From Betaproteobacteria bacterium (lineage in GTDB: Bacteria > Pseudomonadota > Gammaproteobacteria > Burkholderiales > Burkholderiaceae_C): a stretch of DNA of 64,000 bases. The translations under genes and the position numbers were made by a program. The stretch spans positions 372,001 through 436,000 of the forward strand of contig JADJWD010000004.1 in the NCBI GenBank assembly GCA_016716535.1, written 5' to 3'. This document shows, one piece after another, positions 37,044 to 47,142 of the stretch (the first letter of the stretch is position 1; every line of letters begins with the position of its first letter). The notes under the pieces are model-generated. The model was not told where the DNA came from and did no database searches. It saw nothing but the letters and a program-made list of their open reading frames with translations.

Positions 37044-40000
37044 TCAAGCCGCCTCGGCCATCGAGACCGCCGACTCCATGTCCACCGCGACGATGCGGCT
37101 GACGCCCTGCTCCTGCATCGTCACGCCGATCAGCTGCTCGGCCATCTCCATCGCGATCTTGTTGTGGCTGATGAACAGGAACTGCGTGCCCTTCTTGCTC
37201 ATCTCGGTGACGAGGCTGCGGTAGCGCTCGGTGTTCGCGTCGTCCAGCGGCGCGTCGACCTCGTCGAGCAGGCAGAACGGCGCCGGGTTCAGCATGAAGA
37301 TCGCGAAGACGAGCGCGATCGCCGTCAGCGCCTTCTCGCCGCCCGAGAGCAGGTGGATCGTGCTGTTCTTCTTGCCCGGCGGCTGCGCCATCACCTGCAC
37401 GCCGGCGTCGAGGATCTCGGCGCCGGTCATCACCAGCTTCGCGTTGCCGCCGCCGAACAGCAGCGGGAACATGCGCCCGAAGTGCTCGTTGACCTGGTTG
37501 AAGGTGGACGCCAGCAGGTCGCGCGTCTCGAGGTCGATCTTGTGGATCGCGTCTTCGAGCGTCTTGATGGCGTCCTGCAAGTCGGCGTTCTGCGCGTCGA
37601 GGAAGGTCTTGCGCTCGCGCGAGGTCGTCAGCTCCTCGAGCGCCGCGAGGTTCACGGCGCCGAGCGCCGTGATGTCGCGGTTGATGCGGTCGATCTCGCT
37701 TTGCAGGCCGTAGAGCTTGACGGCGCCCGCCTCGATGCCCTGCGCCAGCGCCTCGAGCTCGACGCCGGCGGCGACGAGCTGCTCCATGAACTGCGCGCCG
37801 CCGAGCTGCGCGGCCTGCTGCTCGAGCTGCAACTGCGTGATGCGCTCGCGCAGCGGATCGAGGCTGCGCTCGTGCGCCAGGCGCTGCTCGTCGGCCCCGC
37901 GCAGCTTGGCCGCCAGGTCGTCGTACTCGCTGCGCGCGGCGGCGAGCACCTGCTCGCGCTCGAGCTTCAGCGCCAGCGCCGCCTGCAAGCCCGACTCGGC
38001 GCTCGCGTCGTCGAAGGCGCCGAGTTCGAGTTCGAGCTGCTGGCCGGCGGCCTGGTTGTTCTCGATCTGCTGCGCGGCCGTCTCGATGCCACGTTGCAGC
38101 TCGCCTCGGCGGCCGGCCAGTGCGCGCGCCTGGAAGCCGGCTTCTTGCGCCTGGCGCTCGGCCGTGCGCTGCTGCTCGCGCGCGTCGGCGAGCGCGCGCT
38201 CGGCGGCGATGACGCCGTCGTCGATCTCGGCGTGTTTCTCCTGCGCGCCGGCCAGTTCGATGTCCAGTTCCTCGAAGCGCGCCTCGCCCACCGCGCGGCG
38301 CTCGGCCAGCGCTTCCAGCTCGGCGTCGGCCTCGGCCAGCTCGCCGGCGAGCTGCTGGCCGCGCGCACTGGCCGCATCGGCTTGCTGGGCCAGCCGCAGC
38401 ACCTCGACATGCAACGCGTGCGCGCGGTTCTGCGCCTCGGCCGCCTCGCGGCGCGCCGTCTGCTCGCGCTGCGCAGCGTCGGTGTAGGCCGCTTCCAGCC
38501 GCACCGCCTGCGCGCGCGCCTCGTCGGCGATCAGCGCCTGCGCGCGCTGCTCGCGCTCGAGGTTCTCGATCTCCTGCGCGCGCGCCAGCATGCCGGCCTG
38601 CTCGGAATCCGGCGCGTAGAAGCTCACCGCGTACTGCGAAACGGCATGTCCCTCGCGGGTCATGATCACTTCGCCGTGCGTCAGCCGGCCGCGGCCGGCC
38701 AGCGCTTCGTCCAGCGAGGCGGCGGTGTAGACGCCTTCGAGCCAGTCGTTGAGCAGCGCCTTGAGGCCCGCGTCGTTCAGGCGCAGCAGGTCCGACAGGC
38801 GCGGCAGCGTCTGGTGCGTATTGTCGATCGCCGCCTGCGGCGCGGCGTAGAACGCGAGCTTGGCCGGCGGCGCGTCGGCCGCGAAGGCACGCACCGTGTC
38901 GAGCCGGCCGACCGACAGCGCGTTGAGCCGCTCGCGCAGCGCCGATTCGAGCGCCGTCTCCCAGCCCGACTCGATGTGCACGCGCGTCCACAGGCCTTGC
39001 AGACCGGCCAGGCCGTGCCGCTCGAGCCAGGGCTTGAGCTTGCCCTCGGTCTGCACCTTCTCCTGCAGCGTGCGCAGCGCGTCGAGCCGCGCCTTGATGT
39101 CGGCCAGCCGCGCCGCGGCGCGCGCCGCTTCGTCCTGCGCGCTGCGGCGCTGCTCGTCGAGCTGCGGCACCTGCTCGCCGAGTTCGGCCAGCCGCGCATC
39201 GGCGACTTCACGCGCGCCGACCGCCGTGTTCTCCTGCGCGCGCAGCGCATCGAGCCGCGGCAGGTCCGGCGCCTCGATGCCCTTGTGCTCGGTGGCGAGG
39301 CGGTCGCGCCGCGCCTTCAGCGTGCGCGTCTGCTCCTCGATGCTGCGGCTCTCGGCGGCGAGCACCTGGATCTGCTGCTGCACCTGCGCGACGGCACCGC
39401 GCTGCGTGTTGCTGCGCGCCTGTGCGGCGCGCAGCGCTTCTTCGAGGTCGGGCAGGCGCGCGCCCTGCTCTTCGGCCTGGCCGGCCAGCACCGCGGCCTG
39501 CTCGTCGGCGGCGGCAATCTGCTCGGCGATCTGCTCGAGTTCGGCGCGCGCGTCGTCCTGCCGCTCGGCCCACTGCTGGTTCTGCGCGCGCAGGTCCGCC
39601 AGGCGCTGCTCGGCGCGCTTCCTTCCTTCGACGACGTAGCGGATGCGCTCTTCGAGCCGGCTCACTTCGAGCTGCGCCTCGCCGAGCAGGCCCTGCTTGC
39701 CGTGCAGCGCGTCGCTGGCGGCGTAGTGCGCCTGGCGCAGCGTTTCGAGTTCGGCCTCGACGTGACGCAGGTCGGCCAGCCGCGCTTCCAGCGCATTGGC
39801 CGCTTCGGCGGCCGCGGCCTTCACGCGCTCTTCCTCGCCGGCCGCGTCGCGGTGCTTCAGGAACCACAGCTGGTGCAGCTTCAGCGTGCCGGCGTCCTGC
39901 AAGCCGCGGTACTGCGCCGCGACCTCGGCCTGCTTCTCGAGCTTCTCGAGGTTGCTGCCGAGTTCACGCAGGATGTCCTCGACGCGCGTCAGGTTCTCGC

Positions 40001-40562
40001 GCGTGTCCTTCAGCCGGTTCTCGGTCTCGCGCCGGCGTTCCTTGTACTTGCTGACGCCGGCCGCTTCTTCGAGGAAGAGCCGCAGCTCCTCGGGGCGCGA
40101 TTCGATGATGCGGCTGATCGTGCCCTGGCCGATGATCGCGTAGGCGCGCGGCCCGAGGCCCGTGCCGAGGAACACGTCCTGCACGTCGCGCCGGCGCACC
40201 GGCTGGTTGTTGATGAAGTAGCTCGAGCTGCCGTCGCGCGTCAGCACGCGCTTCACGGCAATCTCGGCAAAGCTGTTCCACTGCCCGCCGGCGCGCGCCA
40301 GCGTGTTGTCGAAGACGAGCTCGACGCTGGCGCGGCTGGCGGGCTTGCGGTTGCCGCTGCCGTTGAAGATCACGTCCTGCATGCTCTCGCCACGCAGTTC
40401 GCTTGCCTTGCTCTCGCCGAGCACCCAGCGCACGGCGTCCATGATGTTGCTCTTGCCGCAGCCGTTCGGGCCGACGACGCCCACGCGCTGCCCGGGCAGC
40501 TGGAACGTGGTGGGCTCGGCGAAAGACTTGAACCCCGAGAGCTTGATCGACGAGAGGCGCAT
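37044..40562 (-). CDS. smc: Chromosome segregation protein SMC
   Basis: 1172 residues, the standard size, from the ATG at 40562. The N-terminal head has Walker A GPNGCGKSN (31-39). Two long coiled coils flank a Gly-rich hinge around residues 510-660, and the C-terminal head has the ABC signature LLSGGEKALTAIAL and Walker B FCLLDEVDAPLDDAN. SMC with ScpA/B organises and segregates the chromosome. Its start is divergent from queF with 198 bases between. zipA follows and is likely co-transcribed. Confidence 0.98.
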   Translation of the reverse strand: MRLSSIKLSGFKSFAEPTTFQLPGQRVGVVGPNGCGKSNIMDAVRWVLGESKASELRGESMQDVIFNGSGNRKPASRASVELVFDNTLARAGGQWNSFAEIAVKRVLTRDGSSSYFINNQPVRRRDVQDVFLGTGLGPRAYAIIGQGTISRIIESRPEELRLFLEEAAGVSKYKERRRETENRLKDTRENLTRVEDILRELGSNLEKLEKQAEVAAQYRGLQDAGTLKLHQLWFLKHRDAAGEEERVKAAAAEAANALEARLADLRHVEAELETLRQAHYAASDALHGKQGLLGEAQLEVSRLEERIRYVVEGRKRAEQRLADLRAQNQQWAERQDDARAELEQIAEQIAAADEQAAVLAGQAEEQGARLPDLEEALRAAQARSNTQRGAVAQVQQQIQVLAAESRSIEEQTRTLKARRDRLATEHKGIEAPDLPRLDALRAQENTAVGAREVADARLAELGEQVPQLDEQRRSAQDEAARAAARLADIKARLDALRTLQEKVQTEGKLKPWLERHGLAGLQGLWTRVHIESGWETALESALRERLNALSVGRLDTVRAFAADAPPAKLAFYAAPQAAIDNTHQTLPRLSDLLRLNDAGLKALLNDWLEGVYTAASLDEALAGRGRLTHGEVIMTREGHAVSQYAVSFYAPDSEQAGMLARAQEIENLEREQRAQALIADEARAQAVRLEAAYTDAAQREQTARREAAEAQNRAHALHVEVLRLAQQADAASARGQQLAGELAEADAELEALAERRAVGEARFEELDIELAGAQEKHAEIDDGVIAAERALADAREQQRTAERQAQEAGFQARALAGRRGELQRGIETAAQQIENNQAAGQQLELELGAFDDASAESGLQAALALKLEREQVLAAARSEYDDLAAKLRGADEQRLAHERSLDPLRERITQLQLEQQAAQLGGAQFMEQLVAAGVELEALAQGIEAGAVKLYGLQSEIDRINRDITALGAVNLAALEELTTSRERKTFLDAQNADLQDAIKTLEDAIHKIDLETRDLLASTFNQVNEHFGRMFPLLFGGGNAKLVMTGAEILDAGVQVMAQPPGKKNSTIHLLSGGEKALTAIALVFAIFMLNPAPFCLLDEVDAPLDDANTERYRSLVTEMSKKGTQFLFISHNKIAMEMAEQLIGVTMQEQGVSRIVAVDMESAVSMAEAA

Positions 40563-40760
40563 CGAGAAGTCGTGTCGGCACGGCGGGCCGCTGCTTTGGC
40601 GGCCGTCTTGCGGACCGGCCGGAGGGCCGCCGCAAGTGCTTGAATCCAAAAGGAAAAATGCGCTCGACCGCGAGCGCAATGGCGGCGGATGATAGCATCG
40701 CGCCCCTCGCAAAACGCCATCTCGAAGCCCTGCCCGAGGGGCCTGCACGCCGCACCGCCG

Positions 40761-41210
40761 ATGCCGAAGAAGCCCGCCCCCAAGCCCCTCAACCAACGCC
40801 TGCCGCCGCCGGTGCCGCCGACCGCACCGAGCAAGGACTTGCAGGTCTTTCCGAACCCATCGCCCGGGCGCGATTACGTGATCCGCTTCGACGTGCCCGA
40901 GTTCACCTGCCTGTGCCCGCTGACCGGCCAGCCCGACTTCGCGCACTTCACGATCGAGATCGTCGCGGACAAGCTGTGCGTCGAGCTGAAAAGCCTGAAG
41001 ATGTACTTCTGGAGCTTTCGCAACGAGGGCGCGTTCCACGAGAAGGTGACGAACACGATCTGCGACGACCTCGTGCGCGCGATCGCGCCGCGCTTCGTGC
41101 GCGTTCACGCCGACTGGTACGTGCGCGGCGGCATCCGCACCTTCGTCACCGCCGAACACCGCAAGCGCGGTTGGAAGCCGGCGCCGAAGGTGGAGTTGCC
41201 GGCAGCATGA
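40761..41210 (+). CDS. queF: NADPH-dependent 7-cyano-7-deazaguanine reductase, unimodular type
   Basis: 149 residues. The active site FTCLCPLTGQPDFA carries the thioimide-forming Cys52 and Asp59, and ELKSLKMYFWSFRNEGAFHE is the QueF motif for NADPH and substrate, with the conserved Glu and His. It reduces preQ0 to preQ1 in queuosine biosynthesis. The short one-module form is the Bacillus type; enteric bacteria have a 280-residue two-module form. The Pro-rich first 25 residues are extra. Its stop overlaps the SET-domain gene as ATGA. Confidence 0.95.
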   Translation: MPKKPAPKPLNQRLPPPVPPTAPSKDLQVFPNPSPGRDYVIRFDVPEFTCLCPLTGQPDFAHFTIEIVADKLCVELKSLKMYFWSFRNEGAFHEKVTNTICDDLVRAIAPRFVRVHADWYVRGGIRTFVTAEHRKRGWKPAPKVELPAA

Positions 41211-41650
41211 CAAGCGCCGGCGCCGCCGAAGCCGCGCCACGCCCCGCGTACCAGAAGTTCGCGGTGCACGTGAAGGCCAGCCGCATCGACGGCCAGGGCG
41301 CCTTCGCGGCCGAGCCGATCCCGCCGCGGCTGAAGATCGGCGAGATCCGCGGCCAGAGCATCAGCGTGCAGGAGGCGCGCATCCGCGCCACGCGCAGCGA
41401 ACGCATCATGATCGTCGAGCTGTCGGCGCGGCGCGCCATCGACTTCAGCAAGAGCACCGACCCGATGCGCTTCACCAACCACAGCTGCCGGCCGAACGCG
41501 CGCCTCGTCATCCGCAACGGCCGCGTCGAGTTCTACGCCCGCCGCGCCATCGCGCCGGGCGAGGAGATCACGGTCGACTACGGCGAGACGCACCACGAGG
41601 GCCGACTCGCCTGCCGCTGCGGCGCACCGGGGTGCCGCGGAGCGCTTTGA
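41207..41650 (+). CDS. SET-domain protein
   Basis: 147 residues. SET motifs are ASRIDGQGAFAAEPIPP at the start, the NHSCRPNA pseudoknot strand and GEEITVDYGE with the catalytic Tyr, followed by a post-SET CRCGAPGCRG whose cysteines can hold one zinc. This is a complete minimal lysine methyltransferase core using S-adenosylmethionine. Bacterial SET proteins are uncommon outside host-associated species, and their targets are mostly unknown. The ATG overlaps the queF stop (ATGA), so the two are translated together. The shared function, if any, is obscure. Confidence 0.88.
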   Translation: MTSAGAAEAAPRPAYQKFAVHVKASRIDGQGAFAAEPIPPRLKIGEIRGQSISVQEARIRATRSERIMIVELSARRAIDFSKSTDPMRFTNHSCRPNARLVIRNGRVEFYARRAIAPGEEITVDYGETHHEGRLACRCGAPGCRGAL

Positions 41651-41708
41651 CCGCGCCGCATCAAAGGCGCCACCCGAAGCGCGACCTCGGCGCGAACGAG
41701 GCACCGGG

Positions 41709-42599
41709 CTACCGGCGTGCCAGCGCCTCGCGCAACCCGTCGAGATAGACGTCGAACAACTGCAGGTCGTTGTGCCCCGCACGCGGCACGCGGACCAAGC
41801 GAGCGTCGGCGGCTCGACTCGCCCGCGCGAGCAGCCGCTCGCTGTGATGCACCCCGATCACCTCGTCGTGCTCGCCGTGCAGCAGCAAGAGGCGCCCGCG
41901 CAATTGCGCCACGGCCTCATCGGTGCGCAGCGGATAACGCAGCAGCGCCGCGGGCACCCAGCGGTAGTGCTCGGCGGCGAGCGCGGCCATGCTCTCGTAG
42001 GGCGACACCAGCACCGTCAGGTCCGGCCCCACCTCGGCGGCGAGCCTTGCCGCCAGCGCGCTGCCGAGTGATCGGCCGAAGATCACGAGCCGCTTGCCTC
42101 GATACGCCGGCGCCACCTGTTGCCAGGCGGCGCGCACGTCGTCGATGAGTTGGGCTTCGCTCGTGACGCGGCCGGCGCTCTTGCCGTAGCCGCGGTAGTC
42201 GAGCATGAAGAGGTCGTGGTTGACGCTGCGCCAGAAGCCCGGGTCGGCGAACCAGCCATCGAGGTTGCCGGCGTTGCCGTGCAGGTAGAACACGAGCCCG
42301 TCGGGCGCGGGCAGGCGCAGGTGCAGCGCGTGCAGCTTCGTGGCGTCGCTCCCGGCGGCACTGGGGCGCTCGATCCACACCTCGTGCACGTCGGTGCCGA
42401 AGTCGAAGCGGTGATCGGCCGGCAGCTTGCTCGGCAGGAAGATCAGCTTCTCCTGTGCGAACCACAGCAGCGCGAGCAGCAGCGCATACACGCTGAGCGC
42501 CGAGAGGGCCAGGCTCCACAGGAAGTGCATCGGGCGGCGACGGCGCTCGGATGATGGGCCGGATGAGAGGTCGGGTGACGGCTGGCGCGCAGGCTCCAT
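41709..42599 (-). CDS. Membrane-anchored alpha/beta hydrolase (Bem46-like)
   Basis: 296 residues from the ATG at 42599, which has GAGG nine bases upstream; a later ATG at 42530 lacks one. A single membrane segment (FLWSLALSALSVYALLLALL) follows a short Pro/Arg-rich start. The hydrolase core has LVFYLHGNAGNLDGW (oxyanion), GRSLGSALA (nucleophile Ser), an acid in LLHGEHDEV and His in PRAGHNDLQ. The HGNAGN and GRSLGS motifs are typical of Bem46/Wis2 family proteins. The catalytic domain should lie on one face of the inner membrane. The gene is divergent from dapC with 23 bases between starts, so promoters must overlap. Confidence 0.87.
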   Translation of the reverse strand: MEPARQPSPDLSSGPSSERRRRPMHFLWSLALSALSVYALLLALLWFAQEKLIFLPSKLPADHRFDFGTDVHEVWIERPSAAGSDATKLHALHLRLPAPDGLVFYLHGNAGNLDGWFADPGFWRSVNHDLFMLDYRGYGKSAGRVTSEAQLIDDVRAAWQQVAPAYRGKRLVIFGRSLGSALAARLAAEVGPDLTVLVSPYESMAALAAEHYRWVPAALLRYPLRTDEAVAQLRGRLLLLHGEHDEVIGVHHSERLLARASRAADARLVRVPRAGHNDLQLFDVYLDGLREALARR

Positions 42600-42622
42600 G
42601 GCCACCTCAGGATAATCGGTGC

Positions 42623-43834
42623 ATGACCAATCCGCGCCTCGCGTTGCTGCACCCGTACCCGTTCGAGCGCTGGCGCGAGTTGACCGCCGACATCCGCCCG
42701 AACGCGGACCTGGCACCGATCAGCCTGGGCATCGGCGAGCCGCGCCACGCCACGCCGGCGTTGATCGAGCAAGCGCTCCTGCAGGCGCTGCCGGCGCTCT
42801 CGGGGTACCCCGCCACGGCCGGCGAGCCGAAGTTGCGCGAGGCCATGGCCGGCTGGGTGCAGCGCCGCTACGGCGTGGCGCTGAACCCGGCCACGCAGGT
42901 GCTGCCGGTCAACGGCTCACGCGAGGCGCTGTTCGCCTTCGCTCAAGTGGTGATCGACGACACGAAGCCGGGTGCCACCGTTGTCTGCCCCAATCCCTTC
43001 TATCAAATCTACGAAGGCGCGGCGCTCTTGGCCGGCGCGCGGCCGCACTACGTGGCCAGCGACCCGGCGCGCAACTTCGCCGCCGACTGGGACGCCGTGC
43101 CCGATGAAGTCTGGGCGCGCACGCAGCTCCTCTACGTCTGCTCGCCCGGCAACCCCACCGGCGCGGTGATGCCGCAGGCGGAATGGAAGCGCCTCTTCGA
43201 ACTGGCCGACCGGCACGGCTTCGTCATCGCCAGCGACGAGTGCTACTCCGAGATCTACTTCCGCGAAGAACCTCCGCTCGGCGCGCTCGAAGCAGCCCGC
43301 GCACTCGGCCGAGACGACTTCCGCAACCTCGTCGTCTTCACGTCGCTATCGAAGCGCAGCAACGTGCCCGGGCTGCGCTCGGGCTTCGTCGCCGGCGATG
43401 CACGCTGGATCAAGCCCTTCCTGCTGTACCGCACCTACCACGGCAGCGCGATGGGCGGCATGGTGCAGCGGGCCAGCATCGCCGCCTGGGGCGACGAGGC
43501 GCACGTCGTCGCCAATCGCGAGCTCTATCGCGCCAAGTTCGCCGAGGTGACGCCGATGCTCGCCGAGGTGCTGGACGTGAAGCTGCCCGACGCCGGCTTC
43601 TACCTTTGGGCGGGCATCCCCGCCGCATGCCGAGGCGACGAGATCGAGTACGCCCGCGGCCTGCTCGCTCAATACAATGTCGCGGTGCTGCCAGGCCGCC
43701 TGCTCGCACGCGAAGTCGGCGGCCAGCCGAACCCCGGGGCCGGACGCATCCGCATGGCGCTCGTCGCCGCGCCCGAAGAGTGCCGCGAAGCGGCCCGTCG
43801 CATCGTCCAGTACACCCGCCAACTCACCGCCTGA
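42623..43834 (+). CDS. dapC: Succinyldiaminopimelate transaminase
   Basis: 403 residues, class I/II PLP aminotransferase. The PLP-lysine is in FTSLSKRSNVPGLRSGF, the cofactor Asn in YVCSPGNPTGAV, and the Arg near the C-terminus binds the substrate carboxylate. The opening NPRLALLHPYPFERWRELTA is characteristic of the DapC branch. It converts N-succinyl-2-amino-6-ketopimelate to succinyl-diaminopimelate in lysine and peptidoglycan synthesis. dapD and dapE follow, which supports the assignment over other aminotransferases. Confidence 0.93.
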   Translation: MTNPRLALLHPYPFERWRELTADIRPNADLAPISLGIGEPRHATPALIEQALLQALPALSGYPATAGEPKLREAMAGWVQRRYGVALNPATQVLPVNGSREALFAFAQVVIDDTKPGATVVCPNPFYQIYEGAALLAGARPHYVASDPARNFAADWDAVPDEVWARTQLLYVCSPGNPTGAVMPQAEWKRLFELADRHGFVIASDECYSEIYFREEPPLGALEAARALGRDDFRNLVVFTSLSKRSNVPGLRSGFVAGDARWIKPFLLYRTYHGSAMGGMVQRASIAAWGDEAHVVANRELYRAKFAEVTPMLAEVLDVKLPDAGFYLWAGIPAACRGDEIEYARGLLAQYNVAVLPGRLLAREVGGQPNPGAGRIRMALVAAPEECREAARRIVQYTRQLTA

Positions 43835-43880
43835 CGCGCGGCTTGTCTTTCACCGCCACACTCACTGCCCGAGCGCCCGC

Positions 43881-44705
<825 letters not shown>

Positions 44706-44761
44706 GGCCCGCCGGCGCGCCTTTGCGCCCTTGCCTCTCGGCCCCACCGGAGACCCGCCGC

Positions 44762-45985
44762 ATGTCGAACAACCTCGAGCGCGTGCTGCGCCTGATGGCG
44801 GAGAAGAACGCCTCCGACGTGTACATGGCGGCGAACACGCCGATCCTGATCAAGATCCACGGCCAGATCCTGCAGCTGTCGGACCAGACGCTGGCGCAGC
44901 ACCAGACGCGGCAGTTGCTCGCCGAGATGCTGACGCCGCAGCAGCTCGAGGAGCTGGACGACACCGGTGAGCTGAACGTCGGGATCTCGATGCAGCGCGT
45001 GGGCAGCTTCCGCCTCTCGGCGTTCAAGCAGCGCGGCTCGATCGCCGCCGTCGTGCGCTGCATTCCGTTCCAGATCCCGACGCTCGAGACGCTCGGCCTG
45101 CCCGACATCCTGTCGAACCTCGTCGTCGAGAAGCGCGGCCTGATCCTGATGGTCGGCGCCACCGGCACCGGCAAGAGCACGACGCTCGCCTCGATGATCG
45201 AGTGGCGCAACCAGCAGATGACGGGCCACATCCTGACGATCGAGGACCCGATCGAGTTCCTGTTTTCCAACAAGAAGAGCATCGTCAACCAGCGCGAGGT
45301 CGGGCGCGACACGCAGAGCCTGCAGATCGCGCTGAAGAACGCGCTGCGCCAGGCGCCCGACTGCATCCTGATCGGCGAGATCCGCGACCGCGAGACGATG
45401 AGCTCGGCGCTGTCGTACGCGCTGTCGGGCCACCTGGTGCTCGCGACGCTGCACGCCAACAACAGCTACCACGCGATGGGGCGGATCCTGTCGTTCTACT
45501 CGCCGGAGGCGCGGCCGACGCTGCTGTCCGACCTTGCGTCGGGCCTGCGCTCGGTGGTCTCGCAGCGCCTGTTGCGCAGCAACGCCGGCGGGCGCGTGCC
45601 GGCCGTCGAGATCCTGCTCAACACGAAGCTGATCTCCGAGCTGATCGAGAAGGGCGACCTCTCCGGCGTGAAAGAGGCGATGGAGAAGTCGCTCGCCGAA
45701 GGCTCGCAGACCTTCGAGCAGGACATCGGCCGCCTGATCAACGAAGGCATCGTCTCGCGCGACGAGGGCATGGCCTACGCCGACAGCCCGACGAACCTGT
45801 TGTGGCGGCTGCAGAACGAGCAGACGCCGGTGTCCCGCGTCACGCCTTCGAAGAAGGAAGAGCCCGAAGCGGCGAGCTTCACCGAGATCGTCATCGACGT
45901 GCGCGGCGAAGAGCCCGCACCGCCGCGCAAGCCGGGCCTGCAGCCGCTGGCCGGCATGCCCGGCCGTTCTCGAGCGGATTCGTGA
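44762..45985 (+). CDS. pilU: PilT/PilU-family twitching motility ATPase
   Basis: 407 residues. An N-terminal PAS-like domain (ERVLRLMAEKNASDVYMAAN) is followed by a RecA-like core with Walker A GATGTGKST, the Asp box LTIEDPIEFLF, Walker B CILIGEIRD and His box LATLHANN. The C-terminal extension after QRLLRSNAGGRVPAVEILLN is long, as in PilU, and lacks the exact AIRNLIRE motif of PilT. PilU assists type IV pilus retraction at the inner membrane. It is embedded between dapD and dapE without other pilus genes; its stop overlaps dapE as GTGA. Confidence 0.9.
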   Translation: MSNNLERVLRLMAEKNASDVYMAANTPILIKIHGQILQLSDQTLAQHQTRQLLAEMLTPQQLEELDDTGELNVGISMQRVGSFRLSAFKQRGSIAAVVRCIPFQIPTLETLGLPDILSNLVVEKRGLILMVGATGTGKSTTLASMIEWRNQQMTGHILTIEDPIEFLFSNKKSIVNQREVGRDTQSLQIALKNALRQAPDCILIGEIRDRETMSSALSYALSGHLVLATLHANNSYHAMGRILSFYSPEARPTLLSDLASGLRSVVSQRLLRSNAGGRVPAVEILLNTKLISELIEKGDLSGVKEAMEKSLAEGSQTFEQDIGRLINEGIVSRDEGMAYADSPTNLLWRLQNEQTPVSRVTPSKKEEPEAASFTEIVIDVRGEEPAPPRKPGLQPLAGMPGRSRADS

Positions 45986-47142
45986 ACGACGCGCTGCGCC
46001 TCACCGAGGAGCTGATCGCCTGCCCTTCGGTGACGCCGGCCGACGGCGGCACGCTGGCGATCCTGGCCGAGCGGCTGCAAGGCGCGGGCTTCACCTGCGA
46101 GCGGCTCGACGCCGGCCCGCCTGAACGGCCCGAAGCGCGCGTCGGCAACCTCTTCGCCGTGCACGCCGGGCCGCGGCCCGGCCCCACCGTCGTGCTGCTC
46201 GGCCACGTCGACGTCGTGCCGCCAGGCCCGCTGGCCGCGTGGCGCAGCGACCCCTTCGTGCCGACGCACCGCGACGGGCGCCTGTACGGCCGCGGCGCCG
46301 CCGACATGAAGACCGCGGTTGCGGCGATGACGGTCGCGGCGATGCAGTTCGTCGCCGAGGCGCCGCAGCACGCCGGGCGCGTCGCGCTGCTCTTCACGAG
46401 CGACGAGGAAGGCCCGTCGCTGCATGGCGTGCGCCATGTCGTCGAGGTGTTCGCCGCGCGCGGCGAGAAGCTCGACGCTTGCATCGTCGGCGAGCCGACA
46501 TCGGTCGAGCAGCTCGGCGACATGATCAAGAACGGCCGCCGGGGCACGCTGTCGGGCCGGCTGCTCGTCAAGGGGCTGCAGGGGCACGTCGCGTATCCGC
46601 AGCTCGCGCGCAACCCGGTGCACGAGTTTGCGCCGGCGCTGGCGGAACTCGCCGCGACGCGCTGGGACGACGGCAACGAGCACTTCCCGCCGACGACCTG
46701 GCAGGTCAGCAACATCGCCGCGGGCACCGGCGCGCTGAACGTCATCCCGGGCACGCTCACCTGCGAGTTCAACTTCCGCTACAGCACCGAGTCGACGACC
46801 GAGAGCCTGAAGCAGCGCGTCGAGGCGATCCTCGCGCGGCACGAGGTCGAGCACGAGATCACCTGGACGCACGGCGGCGAAGCGTTCCTGACGCGGCCGG
46901 GCACGCTGTCCGAAGCACTCACCGCCGCGATCGCCGCCGAGTGCGGCGGCCTCGTGCCCGCGCTGTCGACGACCGGCGGCACCTCCGACGGCCGCTTCAT
47001 CGCGCGGCTATGCCCGCAGGTCGTCGAGTTCGGCGTCGTCAACGCCAGCATCCACCAAGTCGACGAATGGGTCGAGGTGGCGAGCGTCGCGCCGTTGACG
47101 GCCATCTACCGGCGCACGCTCGCGTCGCTGCTCGCGCCGTGA
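45982..47142 (+). CDS. dapE: Succinyl-diaminopimelate desuccinylase
   Basis: 386 residues from a GTG overlapping the pilU stop (GTGA). Di-zinc M20 motifs are LLGHVDVVPPG, GRGAADMKTAVAAM and FTSDEEGPS, with the dimerisation domain in the middle and ending TTGGTSDGRFIA and NASIHQVDEWV. It hydrolyses N-succinyl-L,L-diaminopimelate, giving the penultimate lysine precursor. This is the third pathway enzyme in the run after dapC and dapD. Confidence 0.97.
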   Translation: MNDALRLTEELIACPSVTPADGGTLAILAERLQGAGFTCERLDAGPPERPEARVGNLFAVHAGPRPGPTVVLLGHVDVVPPGPLAAWRSDPFVPTHRDGRLYGRGAADMKTAVAAMTVAAMQFVAEAPQHAGRVALLFTSDEEGPSLHGVRHVVEVFAARGEKLDACIVGEPTSVEQLGDMIKNGRRGTLSGRLLVKGLQGHVAYPQLARNPVHEFAPALAELAATRWDDGNEHFPPTTWQVSNIAAGTGALNVIPGTLTCEFNFRYSTESTTESLKQRVEAILARHEVEHEITWTHGGEAFLTRPGTLSEALTAAIAAECGGLVPALSTTGGTSDGRFIARLCPQVVEFGVVNASIHQVDEWVEVASVAPLTAIYRRTLASLLAP

